Assembly (NCBI RefSeq): GCF_026914185.1
Contig: NC_070566.1
Span: forward strand, 4,774,001 to 4,838,000
Length of the DNA stretch: 64,000 nucleotides
Reading direction: 5' to 3'
Source: Puccinia triticina
Taxonomy: Eukaryota > Basidiomycota > Pucciniomycetes > Pucciniales > Pucciniaceae
Shown here one piece after another: positions 1-10,951 of the stretch. Every line of letters begins with the position of its first letter. Positions within the stretch are counted from its first letter, which is position 1. A model generated the notes under the pieces. That model did no database searches. It worked only from the letters and a program-made list of their open reading frames with translations, and was not told the origin of the DNA. The translations under genes were made by a program, and so were the position numbers.

Positions 1-537
1 GATAGCAAGTTTACTTCACAGAATACTTGGATGGTTGCACAAATCCTATATGCTTGTTCAAGAATTTAAAATGTTGAATTCCACCAAGTAGACGCATCAG
101 CTACCATTACTAGAGCTTTGATATTCAAATGTTTGCTGAGATCTTTGAATCCATCAGCTTTTTGCCAGTATTGTTTCAAATATGTGGTTAGCTTACTGAT
201 TCACAAGATGAGGCTAGAGATATCAAATTGGGGAAGCAGGTTGCGGAGAACACCAGCATATGTGCATGGAGGATTATATTTGGTGGGCACACCCTTGGAG
301 AAGGCCTTGATGCCTGCTTTGGCTGCCAAGTTGATGACATGTGGCATACATCCAAGCAAGCAGTTTTTGTCATCAAGATCAAAGATTTTATTGAGTTCTT
401 CTCCCATGGTTCTGTTATCTGACACATTATTAGTGGTGATCTTTTGCATTATTCCAAATGTTTCAACTAACTCAACACAAGTCCCTTCTTTCTGAGGAGG
501 CGCAAAGCGCCTTTAAAGGAGGGACTTGAATATAATA

Positions 538-760
538 GGGGGTTTCAAAGTTGGCAAGATGCGACTTGCATGCGCTTTTGCAAGTCGGTGTTCAAGTTCA
601 TTCTTGAACACCGAGTTGCAAAAGTGCATGCAAGCCACACTGTACTACACTCCCTAAGCCTTCTTTAATGTTTTTTTTGAAATTTGGTGTTCAATAAAAG
701 CCTTGAACACCAACTTGCAAAAGTGCATGCAAGTTGTGCATGGCCAACTTTGAATCCCCC
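538..760. mobile_element. MITE, TA-flanked, GGGGG termini
   Basis: The ends are inverted: GGGGGTTTCAAAGTTGGC on the left against the complement of GCCAACTTTGAATCCCCC on the right. TA dinucleotides flank both ends (536-537 and 761-762), the Tc1/mariner-type duplication. The interior is a further imperfect palindrome of GCATGCAAGT and GTTCAAG words. It has no coding capacity. It sits in the gap between the two hAT transposase blocks. Confidence 0.75.
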
Positions 761-762
761 TA

Positions 763-1454
763 ATGTCCCAAATCTTGTGTGAGGGCAATCAACAATTTGG
801 CTAGGGAAGGCATTACAGCCCCCAAATCACCCACAAGCACTCGGATTCTGGTCATGCCTCCCAGATCATTGAAAAGCTTGTGATTTTTTGGTATCTGCAT
901 GGCCCTCAAAGCTCCACATTTCCATAGCATTAGGAAACTGTGGGGGTGGATAAGTATTGGACATTGGAGCAATCTGGCCAATGCAGGCCCAGATAAACTC
1001 TTGGATCAATCCGCTCCTTATTGCATAAATAGCAAAAGGCATACATCATAAGCCATATGCGCCACCAATTACAAATATGTACATGTTTCATTAAAAATAC
1101 ATTTTGATACTTCAAGAGCCATGGGAATCTCCCTGATCCAACAAGAGCAGAATCTGGCGGGTCAGCAAAGTCTAATTTCCCCAACCTGTAAGTGCCCTTC
1201 CAAAAAAAGCTGCTGAGCAGGCTATTTATGGCAAAATTTCCCCCAAAAAAATCCAGCAGATGCCCAATGGCAAGATGGGTTAGCTCCAAAGTTTAGTAAA
1301 ACTCAATTGTGAACCCACTGTAGAAACAATGCAATGCCAATAAATATTGGCTGCATCACCTTTTTTTGGTGAGTCCGACTTTGCAAGCAAGGCTCTCCGT
1401 GGGAGAGCATCCCTTTGGGACGCAGGGTTGCCCCCCCCCCCCCCAACCCTCCAA
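763..1454. other. No gene recognised
   Basis: AT-rich sequence between hAT blocks with a long C homopolymer near 1432-1445. Open frames here resemble nothing I know. It may be an insertion that split the hAT gene. Confidence 0.4.
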
Positions 1455-1984
1455 TCAAGCTTGAAGAGGCTTAGTTAATCTCAACGTTTCAAGGGTGTTG
1501 GTGAGATGAGACACTAGGTTTTTTACAGAATGGGAACCATCAATCAGCTTTGTTGACAATATAATTAAAGTAAGCTTGTATTTTTCAATCCAGTGAGCGG
1601 TAAATCCAAGCAGTGATTCATTACTTGGTGAGGTCCAACCATCACCAGTCAAGCTACTTTTTGAGGGGAAATTTTGAAGCAAAGATTCAAGGGCTTCCTG
1701 GCCCTTCAGAAAGGTTGTGAGAATGAAAGTAATCAAATTATTGGCCAAGGGGAAAGGTTTTTGTGTCTTTTGGTTGCACAAATTGAGCATTTTTTTGAAA
1801 ATCTGGGTGTTCAATGGTTTGGTAAGCATTGGACCATGTATTGACCAACAGCACACAAAAATCTTTCTCAAGTAAGCATTTCCATTCCAACATCACTATT
1901 CTTTTCAAGACAACCTCACAGATACACGTGTTTTCCTTCATAATTCCGTTTTTTTTAGCAAGTGGTTACTCATCCTATTGGTGG

Positions 1985-3610
1985 GTGTCTGTCTCATCAT
2001 CACCCAATGGCCAGTCAGACTGGCCATCAATTGCAGTGTAAACCTCTCAGCCAATGACCAATCAAGACTGGTCATTGGGTTGTCACTCCATGGCCGGACA
2101 ACACCAGCCATTGATTGCGCACTTGTATATAAACCCCACTCAATGACCAACCCAGTCATCAAGCAATACACACCCCATTCCCACTTGATAGAGATGAACA
2201 TTTGGTACCTGTTAGAGGGTACCCGCACCGCTTGGCAGGTACCCCTCGCACCCCCCACGCACTCGCGCAGCGGTGCCGGGTGCGGTACTAGGTACTTGGT
2301 TTGGGCTGGAAAGCTACCGCCCACAAGTACCTCCCACCCCCCGGGGGGATCCAGGGCTGGGACCCGGTAGATCCAGCTTGGCAAGGGAGGTCCCCCAGTG
2401 AACAGATTCAGCTTGCTGGGAGGATTCCTCTTGGCGAGCTGGATAGAGCTGGATACATGAGCTCGGAATCCTCTCCAGCTCACCAGGTGGACCTCGCGGC
2501 CAAGCTGGATCACATGTATCCAGCTCGCCGGTAGGATTGATCCCTTTCCGAGATGGATATAGAAGTCGCCATATCTCTGGGAGATGTTATCGTGGTGAGC
2601 TGGATACAAATGTATCCAGCTTGCGCAGGGGACTCCTCACGGGGAGCTGGATACACATGTATCCAGCTTGCCAAGGACTTCTCCCAGCAAGATGGATACA
2701 TATGCATCCAGCTCGCCAAGGGAACTCCTCCTGGGAAGCTGGATACATATGTATCCAGATCGCCAAGGACTCCTCCCGGGGAGCTGTAGACCTATGTATC
2801 CAGCTCACCACCGAAGGGAGTACCTGGGGTACCTGTCCAAAGTACCGCCGGTACCCGCCAAGCGGTGCCGGGTGCGGTGTGAGGTGCTGGTTTTGGCAAA
2901 AAAACTAGCAGGTACCCAAGTCTCAAATGTTTATCTCTACCACTTGATGACCCGGACATTGAGTGGATAACCCCCCACCACTGCATTCAATGACCCGGTT
3001 GTGTCATTGAGGGATATGTACCCACCCACTTGATAACCAACCCAGTCATTGAGTGGATAACCACTCCACTCAATGACCCGGTTGGGTCTTCAAGGGATAT
3101 GTACCCAACCAGGTCATCAAGGGATATATACCCACCCACTTGATGACCAACCAAACTGGTTGACCCAGTTGGGTCATTGAGTGGATGTCCAGTTCACTTG
3201 ATGGCCAAGCTATCATTGAGTGGAGTGGGCATCCACTCAATGCCCCAACCGGGTCTGGCCATTGAATGGAGTGTCCACCATCCATTTGATGACCGGGTTG
3301 GTCATCAAGTGGGATGAACTGACCAAGTCATTGAGTGAAGTGGTTATCCACTCAATGACTGGGTTGGTTTTCAATATCTCCACTCAATGTCCGGGTAATC
3401 AAGTGGAGTGTGTATCCACTTGATGGCCCGGCTGTTGAGTGGAGTGTTCATCTACTCAATGACCAGCCGGTGGGTCATCAAGTGGAGTGCGTACTCCAAC
3501 TGATGACCAGCTCTTTGAGTTGTGACTCCCTTTGATGAACGTCTTGAACGGACGTTGGATGGAGGTATGTACATATGTACTCCAGGTGATGACCGGTATT
3601 GAGCAGTCAT
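1985..3610. repeat. Palindromic tandem array (TCAATGACC / GGTCATTGA units)
   Basis: Dozens of short units of the form ACTCAATGACC, a spacer of about 4-10 nt, then GGTCATTGAGT, so each unit is itself a hairpin. Unit spacing is about 40-60 bp and units drift (TTGATGACC variants). They lie on both sides of an interposed block at 2217-2920. The same unit type recurs at 3965-4470, 11105-11760 and 33465-33600. I see no clear outer terminal repeat for this copy and no coding frame. Confidence 0.7.
2217..2920. repeat. Inverted-repeat block with about 53-bp units
   Basis: This block splits the surrounding palindromic array. Its edges are inverted copies rich in GGTACC and GGTGCCGGGTGCGG. The flanks AGAGATGAACATTTG on the left and the complement of CAAATGTTTATCTCT on the right are also inverted. 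The core (about 2440-2815) is a tandem series of about 53-bp units, each holding the palindrome GGATACATATGTATCC next to a CCAGCTCGCCAAGG-type spacer. It is probably a nested foldback-type element. No TSD is readable. Confidence 0.6.
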
Positions 3611-3802
3611 TGGAAGGGGTGCTGGTGCAGTGTAGTCAATTTCTATGGTAATCCTTGGATGTCCAGAAATATATTACAGTTTCTGGTGGTTGTCTGGCCC
3701 ACCAATTTTAGGTCTTAAAAGTGGACCAGCAAGAATTTTTTTAAGGTCCAACCAGAGGCGTTTTAAGCTATTGTGAACCCCCCTATCACAACAAAGGAAT
3801 AA

Positions 3803-4759
3803 GAGCATCTCTAATGGTCCAGGGGCAGTTGGCCTACGTTCCCCGGCCCGCAAGCACATGTCACAGCAGTCGCGGCTCAGCTCCAATTATGAACTGGCAG
3901 TTCAAGCCGCAATCCAACAGACGGATCTCACTCCTCCAGCACCACCCACCACCCTTGTTCCGGTCATTAATAGGAGTACAGCATACTCCCCTCAATGACC
4001 AGAAATTTCTGGTCATTGGGACACATGTATCTCAATGACCAGATCAAACAAAGGAAAAACTCCTCTCAATGACCCAAGCGGACCAGTCATTGAGAGGGGT
4101 CATCTTATATTATACTCCTCTGAATGACCGGAGAGAACCGTCCAGTCATTGAGCAGAGCTGTTTACTCCTCTTGATGACTGGAAAGGACTACGTACGTAT
4201 CTTGCTGAACGGAGCAAACCCGGTCATCAAGAGGAGGAAACACTCCTCTTGATGACCCAAGCGGACCAGTCATCAAGGGGAGTTATCTTACATTGTACTC
4301 TTCTCAATGATAGGAATGGGCCCGGTCATCAAGGATGTGCAATTGTTTACTACTCTCGATGAACAGAGAGAACCGGTCATCAAGGTGATTGTTTACTCCT
4401 CTCAATGACTGGCCAAGAGGAGTACATATTTTATCCTCTCAGTGAACGGAACAGACCCGGTTATTGAGAGGAGTCTTGATGTTGATCCAATGCAGACATG
4501 TTTTTTTTCTGTCTTGGCGAGCTTCAAGTAGGAGTTGGGGTGTGTTATGGACCATCTTTGCTGATGAAGTTGAGTGGATGGAGGTGTGTCTGGTCAATTG
4601 CGGCTGGGAGGCAACCCAAAGTCAGCAGGTGATTGCGGGTTTGACTGCCCCGGCAGTGTTCCCAGGGTTGTTCTGCAGGTCCGTTAGCACGCAAGAAAAG
4701 AACCCAGGCGGCCAAAGTTCGCCCCCAAACACCCAGTTGCGACTTCGTTGGAGATGCTC
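3803..4759. mobile_element. TIR element with TAA duplication carrying a palindromic array
   Basis: The left end GAGCATCTCTAATGG matches the complement of the right end, GAGCATCTCCAACG. TAA flanks both ends (3800-3802 and 4760-4762), as expected for PIF/Harbinger-type (TWA) insertion. The core (3965-4470) is a run of hairpin units with CTCAATGACC ... GGTCATTGAG arms. No transposase is present, so it would be non-autonomous. Confidence 0.7.
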
Positions 4760-5111
4760 TAATAGGGGGGTTCACAATTGAAATTTACAAAAATTTAGGA
4801 CCCATTTTAAGATGTTTATGAACATATTTTTAAAAAGTTGATAAACTGCACTGATTGATCAGTGACACCTGCTGGTGCGCATTTCCCCAAAATTTTGAAA
4901 TTTTGTTCATAAAGGCCTTAGAGCATCCCCCCTTGTCTCGGTAAATCTTTAGCTAGCCAGCGAGTCCTGCGAGGCTCTGCTGCTTAGCTAAAGAAAAAAA
5001 CCGCCCTTGTTGCTTGGTATTGGCTTGGTAGGCAACACAGATTTACATACCAAGCCCACCACCACCCTTGTACCATTTGGTCCTGTCAGTAACATAGCAC
5101 TTTCCTCAAGA

Positions 5112-6460
5112 ATGGATCCCAACCAGCACCTCTTTCATTACATGTGGGACATAGAAGAAGAAGAAAGCATTCAAAGCCTCCTAGCACTCCGGAAAGAATC
5201 TCAATCCTTACCCAGAAATCTCAGCCCCAAACTAAGAGAGATTGTTCTCCGTGATTGAATTGCAGGCAACAACCAATTGATGGTGGACTACTTTGTGGAG
5301 AACCCTGTTTGGAACAATCAAACCTTTGAGTGACGATTCCGCATGAGTCACTGTTTGTTTGATTGTTTATGTGGTGATCTCCAGCAGCATGATTGATTCT
5401 GGGTTTGCAAAGCGGTGAGTACTTTTTATGTCACCTCTTTTTGCAAAAATTTGGCTGAACTGAATGTCTTATTGGTTCAACAACTCACAGGACTGCTGTG
5501 GCCAGATAGGCCTATCAACTCATCAGAAGATGACAGCAGCTCTCCAACAACTTGCTTACGGGACGTGTGCTGATATTCTGGACAAGTACGTGCGAATTGG
5601 GGAAAACACGGCCCTCCAAACACTCAAGTACTTTATCAGAAACATTATTGAGCTCTATGCGACTGAATATCTGCAACCTACAAACCGCGAGGAGATGAAG
5701 GTTATCCTGAGTGAGAACAAAGCCCGGGGCTTTTCAGGCTGTATTGGCAGTATCAATGGCATGCATTAGGCATGGAAAAACTGCCCCTCAGGCTATGCTG
5801 GCAAATATAAAGGAAAGGAGAAGAAACCTACAATGGTCTTGGAAGCCATTGCGAGCCAAAATCTGCAAATATGGCACGCTTTCTTTGGGACACCAGGTGC
5901 ACTTAACAACATCAATGTCCTTCATTGGAGTCACCTATTTGATGGATTGCTTGCCGGAGCTTCAGACTTGATCAACTACACTATCAACGGCCATGATTAC
6001 CACCACGGCTACTATCTCTGCGACGCAATCTACCCACCTTGGGCCACACTAGTCTCCTCAATCAAGCACCCACAGGATGGTGCTTCCAGGAACTTTGCCA
6101 AACTGCAGGAATCCGCACGAAAAGACATTGACCAAACGTTTGGGATCCTTCAGGCCCGTTGGCACTTGGCATGTTCTAACTGGGGGTTTCCGGTTATGGC
6201 AGAAGCATAATTTTATGGAGATGATGCTTTGCTGCATCATTCTTCACAACATGATTGTTGAAGAACAATTGCCGCTTGACCCCTTCCTTAACAAAACAGA
6301 AACCAAAATAGTCGCAAATCATTGAGACCCCACCTTAACTCATACCTGGGCCAATTATCTCCAGAACAACCATGACCTACACAACCCAGAAACAAATGCC
6401 CAGTTGCGTGAAGACCTGAAAACCTACAATTGGTTGCTCCGTGGTGACGAGAGGGACTAA
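5112..6460 (+). pseudogene. Harbinger-type DDE transposase pseudogene
   Basis: The translation matches the 'plant transposon protein' (DDE_4-like) family. Recognisable pieces are GCIGSINGMH followed by a stop where W is expected, then WKNCPSGYAGKYKGKEKKPT, TMVLEAIASQNLQIWHAF, DGLLAGASDLINYTINGHDY, YYLCDAIYPPWATLV and a C-terminal ILHNMIVE. The last frame ends with TAA at 6458-6460. At least four in-frame stops and several frame changes interrupt it between 5258 and 6325. In a working enzyme it would cut and join the element ends. It is convergent with the NAM-like gene in the same element. Confidence 0.8.
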
Positions 6461-6569
6461 CTAGCTCTCATATCATCTCTCATTTTTTCTCATAGTTTAT
6501 TGGCATTATCTAGTCTTGTATTGTAGCTCATGACTGCAATACAACTAAGATAAAAGATTAGAAATTGAG

Positions 6570-6570
<1 letters not shown>

Positions 6571-6608
<38 letters not shown>
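6571..6608. repeat. (GATT)n microsatellite
   Basis: About nine tandem GATT/TTGA units between the two Harbinger genes. Confidence 0.9.
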
Positions 6609-6801
6609 CCAATCAAACCACTGGAGAAGAGGAAGTGAGAGATAAAGGAAGGAACAGAGTTCAGGCCCGGGACCACCATTTTCTCTTGATTTCTTGCTTC
6701 ATGATCATGAGGACCTCTTTGGTATCTTTATTGTTGATATCCTCATCTTCACGGAGTAACTTGTAGTCGTTCATCTGTGTTTCACTCCAACAAAACTCCT
6801 T

Positions 6802-7600
6802 CTAAATCAACACCTTTTCTTTTTCCAAAGCAAGCTTCTCTTCTTCAATTTTCAGCTTCTCCTTCTCAATGTAATTCTTGGCAATGAGAATCTCTTTCCC
6901 CTTTTGAAAGGCACCAAGGTGTTCTTGAGCAATCTCTGTGAGCTCGTTTGCTTGAGCAATGGCCTCATTGTGTTTGTATCCTTCAATCCAACGTCTTTTG
7001 GCAGCCTTACCACCAATCAGACGGTCAATAGAGGTGGCTGAACGGGAGCTTGGGGTCATACCGGTGGTAGGAGTTACAGCAGGGTTGATTGATTCCGGCA
7101 AAGCATTTGGGCGGACTGGGGTGCATCGCTGATCTGGTTGCTGGTCCGCTTGCCATTCTTGGAGCATATCAGAGCTTCTGCCAGGCCAAGAGGGAATTGA
7201 AAGCAACACCCTTGTTCTGATCTTGATAATTCCTCATTCCCTCTGGTAACCAATTGTCCGGGCTTGACCCACTTGGAGGATTGCGCTTGATGACATTGTA
7301 AATTGCGGAGAATTTCAGGGTTGCTGTATTCATTGCAGTCCATCTGGCAGGATGGCATCAGTAAATGGGTATCAGAAGACTATAACTTGAAATGCTTACC
7401 AAGTTTCAATTTGAGCATGATTGCAATAATGAGCCTTGGAATGGGAGTTGAAGTCACTCTCAACCTTGCAAAAGAAGGTCTCACCCTACTTGTTTGTTGC
7501 AAATTTGGGTTGTTTGCTGAAGTAGATCCAAGAGATGGCAAGCTGTTCTTCCTCACGAGGGAGCCAGTTTGGTCCTCTCTTTTTCTTTGGCTGTGGTGTA
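6802..7600 (-). pseudogene. Harbinger partner protein, Myb/NAM-associated type, broken
   Basis: The C-terminal part (7209-6802) has GGKAAKRRW followed by a long charged helix ending KLKIEEEKLALEKEKVLI, typical of the NAM-associated C-terminal domain of Harbinger ORF1 proteins. Upstream frames hold REEEQLAISWIYFSKQPKF and NPEILRNLQCHQAQ, resembling the SANT/Myb-like N-terminal half. Stops and frameshifts separate the pieces. In active elements this partner binds DNA and brings the transposase to the ends. The reading is by motif recall. Confidence 0.65.
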
Positions 7601-8114
7601 TCAGTTATTGGTTCTGGTGGTGTGTTAACTGGGGGGGGGGGGGGGAGTCGGCCATGGCGTGTTTGTAGGACTTGTTGTTTTTAGCGAGTGAAGTTGGCAG
7701 GATTGTTAGAGTCGTCTTACGGAGGCTCTTTAGAGGTGGGTAAATCTAGCAAGCCTTAAAGATTTACCAAACAACCATTTAGCTAAAGAGCCCTACAGAG
7801 GGCACGGGGTGTAAAATCCCTTACATACTTTGCAAATCTGCCTTACCAAGCGGGTTTAAAGAGAGAAGGGTGGATGCTCTTAAATTTGGCTCCAAAGTTT
7901 AGTTAAATTCAATTGTGAACCCCCCTAATGCATTGGTAGGACCTGCAAATATGATATTAGTCTGGGAGACCAATCTCACATTGGATGCCCCCAGTTGACC
8001 TTATTGTGGGGGTTGTCACTGATACAACCCCTGACAGACATTCCATGTTTTCCATCAATCTTCTAAGACCATTAGCATTTTTTCCATTGAAATTTGGGTT
8101 AGAAGTCCAGGTTA

Positions 8115-8427
8115 GAGCATTCACATTTGTCAGGTTAAGTTGACAATTTTGGTCAGCTTAACCCAGTTGGCAATCAAATTGGTCCGGACTAACCCCAATT
8201 CAACAAACCTCAGCTTTGATTTCATGCTGAGGTCAGCTAAATTTAGCTAGCCTTAACCTGAAATCTAGCCTCAGGCTAGGGCCGTCTCCGGCTCATTTCA
8301 GGTCACTTGAGCCTGAAGCTGACCCAACAAATGTGTTTGCCCACCCAATATAGCCTTGGTCAAGCTAACCTGCCCATAAACCTGGGCTTACTTGACCCAA
8401 AAATTTTGCAAACAAATGCAAATGCTC
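8115..8427. mobile_element. Harbinger-type MITE, TTA-flanked
   Basis: The left end GAGCATTCACATTTGT and the complement of the right end, GAGCATTTGCATTTGT, are inverted. TTA is duplicated at 8112-8114 and 8428-8430. It is 313 bp, non-coding, and rich in GGTTAAGTTGAC-like words shared with the remnant at 12121-12365. Confidence 0.75.
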
Positions 8428-8468
8428 TTAGCTAACTATGGTGTTCAAAATTGCATAAGATTTTTCTA

Positions 8469-10898
8469 GGGAGTTGAAAAATCAACTCCCAGGAATTAAT
8501 AAATTGACTCCCAAAAGTTGTTTACGTTGCGCGGACCGTCTCCGGACGTCCCCCCTGGGTCCTCAAGACCTCGCGCGGCCCCAAAAGCATTTTGGGAGTC
8601 GATTAATTAATTCCCCTCTCGAGGATGGGAGTCGATACATTAATTTAACAAAAAATGACGGAATATACAAAAAAATATATATCTTGTCACTGTTGTACCC
8701 AAACGCCCTAAATCTTTTACAGCAATATAAATACACTCTTTAGAGAATATTGTGAGCTTCACGGCATTAGTACTCCTCAGGGAGTCCCTGTGTAGCCGGG
8801 GGCGGATTTGGCGGATTTCCTACTAAGGCCAACCCCCAAAACCTTATCTACGGTGCTCCAAATGGCCCCAAAATTTTTCAGCTATGAGAATACACTCTTT
8901 AAAGCATATGTTAAGCTTCACGGCATTAGTACTCCTCAGGGAGACCCTGTGTAGCCAGGGGAGGATTTGGCAGATTTCCTACCAAGGCAAATCCCCGAAA
9001 CCTTATCTACGGTGCTCCGAATGGCCCCAAATTTTTTCTGCTATACGAATACACTCTTTAGAACATATTTTAAGCTTCACGGCATTAGTACTCCTCAGGG
9101 AGACCCTGTGTAGCTGGGGGGGCGGATTTGGCGGATTTCCTACTAAGGCAATCGCCCAAAACCTTATCTACAATGCTCCAAAAAGCCCCAATTTTTTTCT
9201 GCTATAAGAATACACTCTCTAAAAACCATTTCAGGCTCCAAGTAGGTATTGCACATCAGGCACACCTTTTATTGACCGTGGTGTAGCGTAGCGCAGCGCA
9301 AACGCGCTATTTTTTAGCGTAGCGTTAGCCCAATCGCACGCATCTGCGATAAAGCTACGCGCACAAGGTGCAAAGCTATTCTAGATTCTAGTGTAGTGTT
9401 AGCGCAGATACGCGCAATTGGGCTAATGCTATGCTAAAAAATAGCGGATTTGTGCTGCGCTATGCTACACCACAGTCAATAAAAGGTGTGCCTGATGTGT
9501 AATACCTCCTTGGAGCTTGTAATGTTTATAAGGAGTGTATTCTTATATCAGAAAAAATTTGGGGCTGTTTAGACCACTGTAGATAAGGCTTTGGGGGATT
9601 GCCTTAGTAGGAAATCCGCCAAATCCGCCCCCTGGCTACACAGGGTCTCCCTGAGGAGTACTAATGCCGTGAAGCTTAAAATATTTTTGAAAGAGTTGAT
9701 TCCTATAGCAGAAAGAATTTGGGGCCATTTGGAGCACCATAGATAAGGTTTTGGGGGTTTGCCTTAGTAGGAAATCCGCCAAATCCGCCCCCCGGCTACG
9801 CAGGGTCTCCCTGAGGAGTACTAATTCCGTGAAGCTTAACATATGTTCTAAAGAGTGTATTCCTATAGCAGAAAAAATTTGGGGCCATTCGGAGCACCGT
9901 AGATAAGGTTTTGGGGATTTGCCTTAGTAGGAAATCCACCAAATCCGCCCCCGGCTACACAGGGTCTCCCTGAGGATTACTAATGCCGTGAAGCTTAAAA
10001 TATGCTCTAAAGAGTGTATCCTTATAGCTGAAAAATTTTGGGGCCATTTGGAGCACCGTAGATAAGGTTTTGGGGATTTGCCTTAGTAGGAAATCCACCA
10101 AATCCGCCCCCGGCTACACAGGGTCTCCCTGAGGAGTACTAATGCCGTGAAGCTCACAATATTCTCTAAAGAGTGTATTTATATTTCTGTAAAAGATTTA
10201 GGGAGTTTGGGTACAACAGTGACAAAATATTTTTTTTTTTGTATATTCCGTCATTTTTTGTTAAATTAATGTATCAACTCCCATCCTTGAGAGGGGAATT
10301 AATTAATTGACTCCCAAAATGCTTTTGGGGCCGCGCGAGGTCTCGAGGACCCAGGGGGGATGTCCAGAGACGGTCTGCACGACGTAAACAACTTTTGGGA
10401 GTCAATTTACAGCCATTCCGAAAAAGCTTGGCTTCTTTGGAAGGAATTTCCGCTGGAAATTCCTTCAGGATTTGCCAATGTATGTGCATCCAACATCAAG
10501 GTTGGACACATGATATCCAGACCTGCAAGCGCAGTTGCTTGCAGGATCCCACCAATCAAGCCGTTTGGTAGCAGAAAAAAAACATGCCGGCCGCTAGGAC
10601 CAGCACCATCCAACCTTGCGAACAGGATCAATGTGCCATCCAGGGTAAAATCAGCCAAATCGCTTGATTCTGAACTCAGAATTAGGAAAAAATGAAAGGA
10701 AGGAGATGATTGAGGGCATCTGGCTGCTGTATATGCACCCTGCATATCAGAATGAGGTGGGCATGAATAAACATTGTCCAACCTTGCCAGTGATTATTGG
10801 CAAATCCAAGACAAAGTTTGGGTGGAAATTCCTTCCAACAAAGCCAAGCTTTTTTGGAAAGGCTGTATTAATTCCTGGGAGTCAATTTTTCATCTCCC
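8469..10898. mobile_element. Giant foldback element with inverted tandem units
   Basis: The left arm runs from GGGAGTTGAAAAATC through a TTAATTAATTCCCC region into three tandem units of about 159 bp (starting near 8743, 8901 and 9061). The right arm is its inverted copy, with four such units (about 9530-10170), and ends ...TTTTTCATCTCCC. The loop (about 9235-9530) is itself palindromic around 9388 and packed with GCGTAGCG and CGCTATTTTTTAGCG words. No transposase is seen. A separate MITE (10410-10865) sits in the right arm. A single-armed copy lies at 36362-44456. Confidence 0.8.
10410..10865. mobile_element. Mariner-type MITE nested in the foldback arm
   Basis: The left terminus CAGCCATTCCGAAAAAGC and the complement of the right terminus, CAGCCTTTCCAAAAAAGC, are inverted for about 43 bp (through GGAAGGAATTTCC). 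The opposite foldback arm shows the empty site, and comparison with it gives a TA duplication (10408-10409, 10866-10867). It is 456 bp with no coding frame of note. Confidence 0.8.
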
Positions 10899-10951
10899 TT
10901 TTTTTACGTAAAATCATAAACTGCAATTTTGGCTGGGAGATGTCACTTTAA

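Larger units (their letters stand above)
1..1941 (-). pseudogene. hAT transposase remnant, in two blocks
   Basis: Two coding blocks on the minus strand resemble the hAT transposases of rust fungi. Block one (about 1941-1455) contains an RNase H-like N-terminal part with GDGWTSPSNESLLGFTAHW, similar to the usual 'D-x-WTS' region around the first catalytic Asp. Block two (449-1) contains NVSDNRTM, HVINLAAKAGI and, after in-frame stops, a STWWNSTF motif, matching the usual TDNASNN / HxxNL / TRWNST series. Between them (450-1454) lies about 1 kb with no transposase similarity, including a separate MITE. Stops and frame changes show the gene is dead. The 3' part, including the dimerisation domain, would lie off the window. 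Family assignment is from motif recall, not from a search. Confidence 0.7.
4921..7879. mobile_element. PIF/Harbinger transposon, decayed, 2.96 kb
   Basis: The ends GAGCATCCCCCCTT on the left and GAGCATCCACCCTT (complement of the right end) are inverted, and TTA is duplicated on both sides (4918-4920 and 7880-7882). Inside are two convergent genes typical of the superfamily: a DDE transposase on plus (5112-6460) and a Myb/NAM-type partner on minus (6802 to about 7600). Both are broken, so this copy is non-functional. The arrangement of TIR, TSD and both genes makes the superfamily call strong. Confidence 0.85.
4765..7925. mobile_element. Mariner-type MITE split by a Harbinger element
   Basis: The termini GGGGGGTTCACAATTGAA (left) and TTCAATTGTGAACCCCCC (right) are perfect inverted repeats, with TA on each side (4763-4764 and 7926-7927). 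Without the nested Harbinger element (4921-7879 plus one TTA copy) the host MITE is only about 200 bp. Its left TSD lies immediately beside the right TSD of the neighbouring 3803-4759 element. Confidence 0.75.

Noticed and set aside
2301..2970. Overlapping 70-130 codon frames on both strands
   Set aside because: They arise from tandem GGATACATATGTATCC units and repeat the same peptide words.
1985..4470. CRISPR-like regular repeats
   Set aside because: Units are palindromic and contiguous with no unique spacers; the genome is eukaryotic.
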